Below are positions 1 through 6,268 of a stretch of 12,245 nucleotides of DNA, one piece after another. Source of the stretch: Pyrinomonadaceae bacterium (GTDB lineage Bacteria; Acidobacteriota; Blastocatellia; Pyrinomonadales; Pyrinomonadaceae); the NCBI GenBank assembly GCA_013813825.1, contig JACCRA010000668.1, positions 1 to 12,245 on the forward strand, written 5' to 3'. Both the position numbers and the translations under genes were made by a program. The notes under the pieces are model-generated. The model did not search any database. It was not told the origin of the DNA and worked only from the letters and a program-made list of their open reading frames with translations. Within the stretch, counting starts at the first letter, position 1; each line of letters begins with the position of its first letter.

Positions 1-248
1 GTCATCACGACGACGAGCGCCTCGGCATCGATGTCCTTGATCCGATCTAACAGCGTGAGGCCGTCCATGCCGGACATCCGAATGTCCGTCAGCGTGACGG
101 AGACATCCTCGGCGGCGAAACGCTCCAACGCTTCCTCGGCGCTCGCCGTGGCCGCGACGCGGTAGCCGGCTTCTTCCAATAACTGCGCGAGAATGACGCG
201 CATCAAGTCTTCGTCTTCGGCAATGAGTATGAGCGGCTGTGTGTTCAT
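1..248 (-). CDS. Response regulator receiver domain protein, C-terminus cut by window edge
   Basis: I translated 82 complete codons from the ATG at 246-248, reading leftward off the window. The product is a CheY-like receiver domain. It has an acidic cluster (E11, D12, E13) near the start and a phosphoacceptor Asp at D55 in the motif LTDIRMSGMDG. The strand that ends at the visible edge (VVVMT) would carry the conserved Thr. What follows the receiver domain is outside the window. The LTDIRMPxMDG-like motif is common in NtrC-type regulators, but an output domain cannot be claimed. It lies downstream of the histidine kinase on the same strand with a 136-base gap, so it is the likely partner that accepts phosphate from His377 of that kinase. 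No strong Shine-Dalgarno is visible before the ATG. A large palindrome (296-362) sits in the gap and could affect expression relative to the kinase. Confidence 0.9.
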   Translation of the reverse strand, partial: MNTQPLILIAEDEDLMRVILAQLLEEAGYRVAATASAEEALERFAAEDVSVTLTDIRMSGMDGLTLLDRIKDIDAEALVVVM

Positions 249-295
249 AGCTTCGGAGAACGTCTGATCGAGAAAAATAGTGGAAGGTCATAGCT

Positions 296-362
296 CACGC
301 AAAGGCGCAAAGCCCGCAAAGAAAGCTCGCACGTTCCCATGCCGACTTTGCGCCTTTGCGTG
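296..362. repeat. Palindromic repeat built from CGCAAAG heptamers
   Basis: The arms CACGCAAAGGCGCAAAG (296-312) and its exact reverse complement (346-362) form a perfect 17-bp inverted repeat with a 33-base loop. Inside it the heptamer CGCAAAG occurs at 298-304, 306-312 and 315-321, and inverted at 346-352 and 354-360. It lies between the kinase stop (385) and the response regulator start (248). It looks like a dispersed REP-like element rather than a terminator, because no T-run follows on the minus strand. A role in mRNA processing or attenuation within the operon is possible. Confidence 0.75.
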
Positions 363-384
363 GAATTGCCTATCACAAAAAACT

Positions 385-2169
385 TCAAGGTAGCTGTGTC
401 CCCGCCGGCAACGCGACGCGGACGAGCGTGCCGCGACCGTTGTTGGAATCAACCTCGATGCGCCCGCCGTGCGCTGTGACAATGCCGTAGCAGACGGCGA
501 GGCCGAGGCCGGTGCCGGCTCCGGCGGGCTTCGTCGTAAAGAACGGATCGAAGACGTGCGCCCGGTGCTCGGGCGGGATGCCGCCGCCGGTGTCGGCGAT
601 CTCGACGCGCAGCTCGCTTGCCCGCTCATCGAACTTCGTCGTGATCTCTAACTCGCCGCCTTCGGGCATCGCATCGCGGGCGTTGAAGAGCAAATTAAGG
701 AAGACCTGTTGCAGTTGGTCAGCATCGGCGAAAACGTGCGGGGCCAGCGCGTCCCAGTCCGTCAAGACGCGTAGCCGCTTAAAGTCCTTATCGAAACTGG
801 CGAGGCGGAGACTGCCCTCGACAGCGCGCCGCACATCGAGCGGGGCGCGCTCCGGCGGGCGCGTGCGCGCGAAGTCCATCATCTCGCGCAGGACTTGTGT
901 GATGCGTGCGATCTGCGTCTGGATGAGGCGCAGCATCTCGCGCGTCTCGGCGCTTTGGGGATCGCCGGTCTGAGCCGCCGCGCGCGTCTGCAAAATCTGG
1001 ATCAGGGATGAGATCGAAGCCAGAGGGTTGTTGACTTCGTGCGCGACGCCGGCGGCGAGCGTGCCGGCGGCGGCCAGTTTCTCGGTGCGGATCAGTTGCT
1101 CGTTCAAGGCGCGCAAACGCTCAATGTCGCCAGCGATCTTGAGGCTCATCGCGTTGAAAGACGAGGCGAGCAATCCGACTTCGTCGTTACTTTCGACCGC
1201 GACCTGCGCGCCGTATTCGCCGCCCGCGACTGTCACCGCCGCCTCAGTCAATCGCCGCAACGGGCGCGAAATAATGCGGATCACGAGTCCGACCAAAATT
1301 AAGTTCGGGGCCAGCGCCGTGATGACGCTGAAGACGAGGTAGCGCCGCCACGACTCCGCCGTTGGTCCCCCAGCGAAACTCCACCAGACGATAGGCACTT
1401 GCAGCAGGAAAAAACTGAGCACCGCGACGAGCGCAATCGAGAGCGCGACCTTGTAGGCGATGGGGAAGAGGCGAAATTGATCGAGCGCGGACTGGAGCGA
1501 GAAGAGCTTAAAGTTCGTGATCGCGTAGGCGTAAATGAGCACACCGGGTAAGACGAAGACCGCTCCAAACGGCAGGAAGACATAAACGCCGAAGAGGGGC
1601 AGCGCGACGCTCGCGGCTGTCGTCAACGCGCTCGTCAGCACCAGCGCCCACAAAATCGCTCCGAGTTGCTGCCCCAGCAGACTATCGCGCGAGCGCCGGT
1701 ATTTAGCGTAAAGCGTGATGAAGCCGTAGGCGAAGACGATGTAAATGTAGAGGCCGAAGGCGTAGGCCAGCGGCGTCAGCTTGATCGAGAATTGTCCGGC
1801 GTCGAAGCGCACACCGAGCCACAGCAGGCCGAACAGCGTGGCTGGCACGAAGACCGCGCCCGGCGCGAACAGTACCGCCGCCCGCCGCAACGGCACCGGA
1901 TTGTTTTCCGGGAACACCCACGCGAACACGACCAGCGAAAACTGCAACGAGAGCGAGATAATAAAGCTGGCGCTCGCCCACCACGCCGCCGCGTCGCCTG
2001 AACGCGAACTGAAACCCCAAAACGCGATGTCTTTCACCGACCACAGCGCGAGGCACAGCACAAAGACCGCGAACGTCTGATGCGCCAATTGCCGCGGGGC
2101 CGCCACCACGACATAAAAGCCGAGCAGCACCAGCACGAACAGTGAGAGTAAAAGCAGCGCGAGCAACAT
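385..2169 (-). CDS. Membrane sensor histidine kinase with multi-TM sensor region, HAMP and HisKA/HATPase domains
   Basis: This 594-residue protein senses a signal through its membrane part, autophosphorylates on histidine and passes the phosphate to a response regulator. Residues 1 to about 300 contain eight or nine hydrophobic segments without a large periplasmic loop, resembling the 7TM-type N-terminal modules of some kinases. A HAMP-like linker follows at about 298-350 ([12 protein letters not shown], then [14 protein letters not shown]). The HisKA H-box is [15 protein letters not shown] with the phosphorylated H377. The ATPase domain has an N-box ([11 protein letters not shown]496), a G1 box (ADTGGGIP, D526), an F-box (DPFF, 541-544) and a G2 box (GAGTGLGL, 550-557). 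All catalytic motifs are intact, and the NtrB/AtoS-like core favours a cytosolic regulator. The ATG at 2167-2169 is the only good start but lacks a clear Shine-Dalgarno. The response regulator lies just downstream. The ligand is unknown. Confidence 0.95.
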   Translation of the reverse strand: MLLALLLLSLFVLVLLGFYVVVAAPRQLAHQTFAVFVLCLALWSVKDIAFWGFSSRSGDAAAWWASASFIISLSLQFSLVVFAWVFPENNPVPLRRAAVLFAPGAVFVPATLFGLLWLGVRFDAGQFSIKLTPLAYAFGLYIYIVFAYGFITLYAKYRRSRDSLLGQQLGAILWALVLTSALTTAASVALPLFGVYVFLPFGAVFVLPGVLIYAYAITNFKLFSLQSALDQFRLFPIAYKVALSIALVAVLSFFLLQVPIVWWSFAGGPTAESWRRYLVFSVITALAPNLILVGLVIRIISRPLRRLTEAAVTVAGGEYGAQVAVESNDEVGLLASSFNAMSLKIAGDIERLRALNEQLIRTEKLAAAGTLAAGVAHEVNNPLASISSLIQILQTRAAAQTGDPQSAETREMLRLIQTQIARITQVLREMMDFARTRPPERAPLDVRRAVEGSLRLASFDKDFKRLRVLTDWDALAPHVFADADQLQQVFLNLLFNARDAMPEGGELEITTKFDERASELRVEIADTGGGIPPEHRAHVFDPFFTTKPAGAGTGLGLAVCYGIVTAHGGRIEVDSNNGRGTLVRVALPAGTQLP

Positions 2170-2180
2170 GGGAGTAGCGG

Positions 2181-2291
2181 GCAGAAGGCAGTAAGCAGTA
2201 AGCAGTAAAAAGAGTTTGGAAGAGTCAGCAGGTTAAAAGAAGGTAGCGCGGCTGTTATGTTTCAGACTGCTTACTGCTTACTGCTTACTGC
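2181..2291. repeat. Palindromic repeat built from GCAGTAA heptamers
   Basis: Positions 2188-2208 are three exact tandem copies of GCAGTAA, preceded by a degenerate copy GCAGAAG at 2181-2187. Positions 2271-2291 are three exact copies of the reverse complement TTACTGC, preceded by a partial copy at 2266-2270. The arms form a perfect 21-bp inverted repeat around a 62-base loop. The right arm ends four bases from the stop codon of the five-TM gene (2295-2297), and the left arm ends 12 bases from the kinase start. The element therefore fills the 125-base gap between these two minus-strand genes. Confidence 0.8.
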
Positions 2292-2294
2292 TCA

Positions 2295-2969
2295 CTAATA
2301 CGGAAAGATGTGCGGGCTGAGGATGAGAGCCGTGATCGTCATCGTCACGCCGCACGCGAGCGGCCAGAAGTGGCGCGCGTCAATCATACCACCACGCGCG
2401 AGTAGGCGATGCAGCGGAGTGAAGAAGATGAAAGCCAGCGTCCCGACAGGCGCGGCGCACAACATCCCGAAAATCGCGCCCACGCCGAAGAAGAGCGCAC
2501 CGCCCGCGCCGCCTGTGAGGGCACCCCAAGCAGAACCTATCGCGGCGGCCAGCAGCAGCAACACCGACCATGAGGTTGGTTCAATCTGCTCAATAGCTTT
2601 CCCAAACTTCGCCCCCATTGCCCGCCCGACGATGCAGCAGATGACGTTCATGAATAGACAAAAGGGAAACCACCAACTGTCTCCGCCCCCGAAGGGCTTG
2701 AGGCCGGATGGGTAAAGAAAGAGACGGAAGAAGATGGCCGCCGGCGGAAGCAGGCCGAGCAGCAGGCCGAGCCGGGCGAAAGCCTGCGGCGTCGAGAGCG
2801 GGCGCGACATCAAGCACATCTGTTCTTCTTCGCGCGGGTTGCGGAACAGTCGCTCGCGTCGTTCGCTTTCGGCAAGGGCGTTTGTCAGCCAATAGAGCCG
2901 CGCGTTTATGTGGCGCGCGGGGAAAACTGTGTGACGTTCGAGTGTCGTGGCGGCATAGTGTTCGCGCAT
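2295..2969 (-). CDS. Hypothetical protein with about five membrane segments
   Basis: I do not recognise the family of this 224-residue protein. The first 60 residues are polar and charged. Hydrophobic segments follow at about 66-86, 100-117, 134-151, 156-183 and 202-219, so it is an integral membrane protein with a cytosolic-looking N-terminal tail. A Gly/Ala-rich stretch at 144-172 suggests tightly packed helices. The ATG at 2967-2969 is preceded by AGGAGA (2976-2981) six bases upstream, a good Shine-Dalgarno. This supports the start although it overlaps the end of the upstream gene by 64 bases in another frame. Such an overlap implies translational coupling with that two-TM protein. The histidine kinase lies 125 bases downstream, so a shared transcript and a link to signalling are possible but unproven. 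Confidence 0.7.
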   Translation of the reverse strand: MREHYAATTLERHTVFPARHINARLYWLTNALAESERRERLFRNPREEEQMCLMSRPLSTPQAFARLGLLLGLLPPAAIFFRLFLYPSGLKPFGGGDSWWFPFCLFMNVICCIVGRAMGAKFGKAIEQIEPTSWSVLLLLAAAIGSAWGALTGGAGGALFFGVGAIFGMLCAAPVGTLAFIFFTPLHRLLARGGMIDARHFWPLACGVTMTITALILSPHIFPY

Positions 2970-3787
2970 AGCTCGTCTCCTGTCTCGGTCAAAGAAAGTT
3001 CCCGGTGGGTCATTGATTGGAGCGCCCGGACGCGCGCGGTGGCGGCGTCAATCAGTCGCCCCACTCCCTCCGCCGTGGCGCGCTCGCCGAGAAGCGTGAG
3101 CAGTTCGACGACGCACACGTAAAACTGAAGAACGGCGGCGGAAAAATGTAGTGCCAATTGTTTGTCGGCGTGAGTGAAAAGGTAGCCGCGATCAATTATT
3201 TCGTGAAGCTCCGCGAGCGCGTGCAGCAATTCGACGCGGGCGCGCGAGTGGTGCGCCTTGAGACGCGCGGAGTTGCGGCGTTGGATGCAGCGCCCCGCGA
3301 CCTGTAGATCGCCGCTGTCGCGCCCGGCGACGCGGGCCAACTCCAACTCGCGTGCGAAAGGCGTTGCGCCGTCTTCGACGAGCAGCATCACGGCGCGCGT
3401 CAAACCGGCGTGACGCTCAAGGCTTGAGCAGGCGTCGAGTAGCGCATGGCGCACTTGTTCGCCGCGTCCGGCGAAGGCTTCTTGAGCGCGGTCTTCGGTC
3501 TCATGCAGCGCATCAAGGCAGAGGCGCAGAGCTTGATCGAGCCGCGCTTCGTCGCCGGGCTGCGCTGTCAGGGGAAGCGTTGTTCCGTCGTCAGCCTGCG
3601 TTGAAGACTTGCTGCGGAGTAGGAGAAGGATCAGCGCCAGCGGCCACACCAATGCGATCCCGGTGGCACGGGCGATGTTTCGCGCAACGTAGTCGCTCTC
3701 ATCTTGCTGCTGCTGTCGTAGGAAATAAGCGACGCCGACGGGAGCCGCCGCTGCCAGATAAATAGTTGTAAGTTCGCTGAGAAGCAT
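2906..3787 (-). CDS. Hypothetical two-TM protein with long helical cytosolic domain
   Basis: From the ATG at 3785-3787 this encodes 293 residues of no family I recognise. Two hydrophobic segments, at about 5-24 and 41-57, flank a short Gln/Asp-rich loop. The remaining roughly 230 residues are hydrophilic, rich in Ala, Leu, Glu and Arg, and look all-helical. The frame is open a further 12 codons to a TTG at 3821-3823. I prefer the ATG because GAAGG (3793-3797) sits five bases before it, while the TTG has no ribosome site. The last 64 bases overlap the next gene, which has its own strong Shine-Dalgarno. The two-TM-plus-helical layout recalls the 10223-11278 product, but I cannot show homology by eye. 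Confidence 0.7.
   Translation of the reverse strand: MLLSELTTIYLAAAAPVGVAYFLRQQQQDESDYVARNIARATGIALVWPLALILLLLRSKSSTQADDGTTLPLTAQPGDEARLDQALRLCLDALHETEDRAQEAFAGRGEQVRHALLDACSSLERHAGLTRAVMLLVEDGATPFARELELARVAGRDSGDLQVAGRCIQRRNSARLKAHHSRARVELLHALAELHEIIDRGYLFTHADKQLALHFSAAVLQFYVCVVELLTLLGERATAEGVGRLIDAATARVRALQSMTHRELSLTETGDELCANTMPPRHSNVTQFSPRAT
2976..2981 (-). promoter_or_regulatory. Ribosome binding site AGGAGA for the five-TM gene, inside the upstream gene
   Basis: AGGAGA on the minus strand lies six bases before the ATG at 2967-2969. It lies within the coding region of the two-TM gene and is the main reason to accept the 64-base overlap rather than a later internal start such as Met51. 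Confidence 0.6.
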
Positions 3788-4348
3788 GATGGCCTTCGTT
3801 ATCGCAACGTGTATGCCAACCAAGCCGGTGAAGGATGAAAGTAGGACTTCCGGTTAGCCAGTCGTTGGCAATCAAGGAGTTAAGAGGAGCGGGAGGGGCG
3901 GCGCGTCAATCACGCGCAAGTTCAGAGTCTCTCCGGAGCTTGGCATTCCGCGTCAGCGCGTCCTTGTCTTTGGCAAAGTGCAAGTGTCCTGAAAAATGTT
4001 CTTATCTGACCGCACGGCGTATGGAATTAGTCGCTAACTCACAAGCGCCTGACTTTCGCGGATAGAACGTCGCTAGTCTCAAGACAACGTGAGCGACAGG
4101 ATGGGACGGCACAAACTGACGTAAAAGCGGCGGCCACGCTTCAGACTCCAACAAAGATTTACAATCGGGATTGAAACAAACTCCGCGCGCGGGCGTCTAA
4201 GTTCGGTGTGGCCTTTGAATTGCTACTGATTTCGGCGGCATCCTTACTTCAAGGCCACGGGCGAACATTCAGGAACTTTTAGGTGAGCCGGTTCGTCTAA
4301 AGAGAAACAGCAAAGCAAACGAAAAATATCTGTCAGGAATACAGGATC
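3788..4348. other. Non-coding interval between divergent genes
   Basis: This 561-base stretch separates the minus-strand two-TM gene from the plus-strand 77-residue gene, so it must hold promoters for both directions. I see no convincing -35/-10 pair on either strand. An open frame at 3835-4065 (76 codons) has no Shine-Dalgarno and unremarkable composition. An imperfect inverted repeat, GTGGCCTTTGAA (4208-4219) against TTCAAGGCCAC (4248-4258), is one base short of perfect and lies about 90 bases before the plus-strand gene. Confidence 0.5.
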
Positions 4349-4582
4349 ATGGTGAAGAACAAAACGATTAAAGTCATTAAACGCAGTGAACGCGGAGCGC
4401 AGGAAACTGTCGCGGTCGAGCCGATAGTTGACGAGAAGAAAAGCACGCAAATTGCCGCCCGCGAGGTTGTCGCGACCGTGACCAACTGGGTCAACGAGTT
4501 TCAGCAGAAGCGCCGCACCGAAACTGCCCAGGCTTTCAAAACTCTCTTCTCAGACACGACTCCGCAACCGTCCAAAGCCTAA
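4349..4582 (+). CDS. Small hypothetical charged protein (77 aa)
   Basis: This small protein belongs to no family I recognise. The N-terminus is basic (MVKNKTIKVIKR), followed by an acidic and hydrophobic stretch. A probable amphipathic helix spans about residues 34-68 and includes VTNWVNEFQQKRR. The last ten residues are Ser/Thr/Pro-rich. There is no signal peptide or membrane segment, so it should be cytosolic. The ATG has a modest AGGA about ten bases upstream, within TCAGGAATACAGG. A terminator-like hairpin begins 23 bases after the stop, which supports a short transcript ending here. The plausible helical composition and the terminator argue for a real gene, but no function can be proposed. 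Confidence 0.6.
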   Translation: MVKNKTIKVIKRSERGAQETVAVEPIVDEKKSTQIAAREVVATVTNWVNEFQQKRRTETAQAFKTLFSDTTPQPSKA

Positions 4583-4604
4583 CTTTCAAACAGTTGGAGA
4601 TTAA

Positions 4605-4653
4605 TGACTGCGCCACCACGTTTGGACTCAGACGTGATGGCGCGTGTCATTTT
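4605..4653 (+). terminator. Probable intrinsic terminator after the 77-aa gene
   Basis: GCGCCACCACGT (4610-4621) pairs with ACGTGATGGCGC (4632-4643) with one mismatch (C against A) around a ten-base loop. TGAC (4605-4608) against GTCA (4646-4649) extends the stem past a small internal loop. TTTT follows directly at 4650-4653. The T-run is short, so termination may be partial. Confidence 0.55.
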
Positions 4654-4680
4654 GTCAGCCTTCTTTTCCTGCCCGTTGAC

Positions 4681-4694
4681 ACACCAACTGGTGT
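4681..4694. promoter_or_regulatory. Operator-like palindrome ACACCA-AC-TGGTGT
   Basis: This is a perfect dyad of two six-base arms around a two-base centre. It overlaps a TTGACA (4676-4681) and lies about 100 bases before the start of the 60-residue gene. The size and symmetry fit a dimeric repressor site, but no regulator can be named, and a short dyad can arise by chance. Confidence 0.3.
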
Positions 4695-4719
4695 CACTCT
4701 GACTAACTGCTCCTTCATA

Positions 4720-4749
4720 TTGACAGTCATTGCCCGCCGCGCGTAGCAT
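4720..4749 (+). promoter_or_regulatory. Candidate sigma-70 type promoter for the 60-aa gene
   Basis: TTGACA (4720-4725, consensus -35) is followed after 18 bases by TAGCAT (4744-4749, four of six -10 positions). The predicted start of transcription would be near 4756, about 37 bases before the GTG, leaving room for the Shine-Dalgarno at 4782-4786. Confidence 0.3.
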
Positions 4750-4792
4750 TCGGCTCGAATCACATCCAGCACAATTCCAGTGGAGGACGAAC

Positions 4793-4975
4793 GTGAAAAG
4801 CACGGCCAAAAACTCCCCGAAGAAGCAGGTCGAACGCCTGTTGCTTGACGCGATCCGCAAGCCCGTCGCGCCCCTCGGCCACCCCTTGAGCAACGCCAAG
4901 CCGGAAGAGCGCGCCCACCCGGCTGAACGCAAAGTGAAACATAAGCAACGCATCGACACAGACGACGAGGCCTGA
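4793..4975 (+). CDS. Small basic hypothetical protein (60 aa, GTG start)
   Basis: A GTG at 4793-4795 is preceded by GGAGG (4782-4786) six bases upstream, a strong ribosome site. This decides the start over a longer frame reaching back to 4730. The product is 60 residues, rich in Lys and Arg, with a short helix-like segment (KQVERLLLDAIRK) and a charged tail ending in DTDDEA. No membrane segment, cysteine motif or known domain is visible. Its basic character could suit nucleic-acid or ribosome binding, but that is only an inference. It sits alone between a terminator-like hairpin and the DUF1572-like gene 105 bases downstream. Confidence 0.55.
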   Translation: MKSTAKNSPKKQVERLLLDAIRKPVAPLGHPLSNAKPEERAHPAERKVKHKQRIDTDDEA

Positions 4976-5080
4976 GAATAATCGTTACCAAATCTCGAAA
5001 CTGATCGGGACACAACGCGGCTTACGGCCTCGTGTTTCCAGACGTGCGACCCTATCCCGGTGTCGTTACATGTAGCCCTC

Positions 5081-5605
5081 ATGGCAGACTTCGCACAAAA
5101 TTTCATCAATCACTCGCGCTCGCTACTGCTCCGGAATTATCTGCCGCGGATCGAGCGGTGCGTCGAACAGTTAAACGACGAAGATCTGTGGTGGCGCGGG
5201 AATCCGCAATCGAATAGCGTTGGCAACCTGCTGTTACATTTGACGGGCAATGCGCGCCAGTGGATCGTCAGTGGCCTCGGCGGTGAGGCGGACGTGCGCG
5301 AGCGCGATGTGGAATTTGAGATCGGTGCTGCTCAACCTTCCGGCGAAGCCTTACTGCGACTGTTACACGAGACGCTGATTGAGGTCGATATTGTCCTGTC
5401 GCAGCTCGATCCCTCACGCTTGTCTGAAGTGAGGCGCATTCAGTGCCGCGACGACGTGACGGCGCTGGAAGCCGTCTATCACGTCGTTGAACATTTTTCG
5501 ATGCATACCGGCCAGATAATCCTGCTGACCAAACTGTTGACCTCACGCGACCTCGCCTTTTATAAATTCAAAAGCGGCGTCCCGCGCGAAACATGGCGGC
5601 CATAG
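5081..5605 (+). CDS. DinB-superfamily protein, DUF1572-like
   Basis: This 174-residue protein fits the DinB/YfiT four-helix-bundle superfamily, whose members usually bind a divalent metal through three histidines. Some are thiol-dependent enzymes, but most, including DUF1572, lack an assigned reaction. Family signatures are LLLHLTGNARQW with H53, followed by the acidic RERDVEFE, then HVVEHFSMHTGQI with H134, H138 and H142. A C-terminal YKFKSG segment follows. Putative metal ligands are therefore present. I chose the ATG at 5081, where family-like sequence begins. An in-frame GTG at 5060 adds seven residues. Neither start has a good Shine-Dalgarno. There is no signal peptide, so it should be cytosolic. 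A palindromic repeat begins four bases after the stop. Confidence 0.85.
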   Translation: MADFAQNFINHSRSLLLRNYLPRIERCVEQLNDEDLWWRGNPQSNSVGNLLLHLTGNARQWIVSGLGGEADVRERDVEFEIGAAQPSGEALLRLLHETLIEVDIVLSQLDPSRLSEVRRIQCRDDVTALEAVYHVVEHFSMHTGQIILLTKLLTSRDLAFYKFKSGVPRETWRP

Positions 5606-5608
5606 CTT

Positions 5609-5699
5609 TTAGCCGTTAGCTTTCAGCCATCAGCAATATCAATACTGCCCACGCAATATCTTGCTTGTTGAAGACTAAGGGCTGACAGGTGACGGCTAA
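5609..5699. repeat. Imperfect palindromic repeat with AGCCGT / TCAGCC units
   Basis: The left arm TTAGCCGTTAGCTTTCAGCC (5609-5628) pairs with the reverse complement of 5680-5699 at 17 of 20 positions, around a 51-base AT-rich loop. Each arm reads as degenerate heptamer-like units such as TAGCCGT, TAGCTTT and CAGCCAT. It starts four bases after the DUF1572-like gene and is unrelated in sequence to the other two palindromes in this window. It may stabilise or end the upstream mRNA. Confidence 0.65.
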
Positions 5700-5832
5700 T
5701 ATTTTCGCTTCCAAAACTTTGCGGTTCATGCGTAATATAGGCGCGCTCGTTGAATTCTTCCGGTCGTCGGCGCGATGAAATCAAAGAAGTCGCCTGCTGC
5801 GGGGCGTTGCGCCGATGCCGCCATCTGTTCTT

Positions 5833-5839
5833 GAGGAGG
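5833..5839 (+). promoter_or_regulatory. Strong ribosome binding site GAGGAGG for the ferredoxin
   Basis: GAGGAGG lies nine bases before the ATG at 5849 and is the strongest Shine-Dalgarno in the window. High expression of the ferredoxin is plausible. Confidence 0.7.
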
Positions 5840-5848
5840 TTAAGTTAA

Positions 5849-6124
5849 ATGGTTTACGTGGTTGCGGAGCCGTGCGTCAACTGCCGTTACACGGACTGCG
5901 CGCTGGTCTGCCCGGTGGAGGCGTTCCATCTGGATGACACGATGCTGGTGATCCACCCGGAGACGTGCATCGACTGTGATGCGTGCGTGCCGGAATGCCC
6001 GGTCGAAGCGATCTTCCCCGAGGACAAAGTGCCGGAAGAGTGGGCGCACTACACGGCGATCAACGCCGAGAAGGCTCTAAGCGGGTTGCCGGTGATCAGC
6101 GAGAAGCTTGATCCCTTGTGTTAG
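5849..6124 (+). CDS. fdxA: Seven-iron ferredoxin [3Fe-4S][4Fe-4S], FdxA type
   Basis: This 91-residue soluble electron carrier has cysteines at 9, 12, 17, 21, 40, 43, 46 and 50. By comparison with Azotobacter ferredoxin I, C9, C17 and C50 would hold the [3Fe-4S] cluster. C21, C40, C43 and C46 would hold the [4Fe-4S] cluster, and C12 would be the non-ligand cysteine. Family signatures are NCRYTDCALVCPVEAF, LVIHPETCIDCDACVPECP and IFPEDKVPEEW. It is shorter than the roughly 107-residue Azotobacter protein because the C-terminal tail after EKLDPL is missing, and it ends in a Cys. The start is fixed by GAGGAGG nine bases upstream. It leads a plus-strand cluster with a one-TM protein and a TPR protein, neither of which reveals its redox partner. 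Confidence 0.93.
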   Translation: MVYVVAEPCVNCRYTDCALVCPVEAFHLDDTMLVIHPETCIDCDACVPECPVEAIFPEDKVPEEWAHYTAINAEKALSGLPVISEKLDPLC

Positions 6125-6268
6125 GCACGGCCGCGAATTGGCGGCTGGCCGCGCGAGTTGAAAGAAGTGGCGGGGTTATGCGCGCAAGCCTCATCCGTTT
6201 GGGTGGGGGTTGCGCCTTATTTTTAGCGGCGGCCTTCGTGCGGGCGCAGGCGGAGGAAGAAAAGAGAG

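Noticed and set aside
296..321. CACGCAAAGG, superficially like parts of a c-di-GMP riboswitch
   Set aside because: The element is a perfect palindrome of heptamers between two-component genes and lacks the two-helix core of the riboswitch.
3835..4065. A 76-codon plus-strand frame in the divergent gap
   Set aside because: No Shine-Dalgarno, and the Ser/Ala/Arg-rich translation lacks any domain.
4169..4177. GATTGAAAC, the common 3' end of many CRISPR repeats
   Set aside because: Only one copy is present, with no repeated partner at 60-75 base spacing and no cas gene in the window.
4579..5109. A 176-codon minus-strand frame opposite the 60-residue gene
   Set aside because: Poor ribosome site, Cys/Ser/Arg-rich low-quality translation, and it overlaps the better-supported plus-strand small gene, terminator and promoter region.
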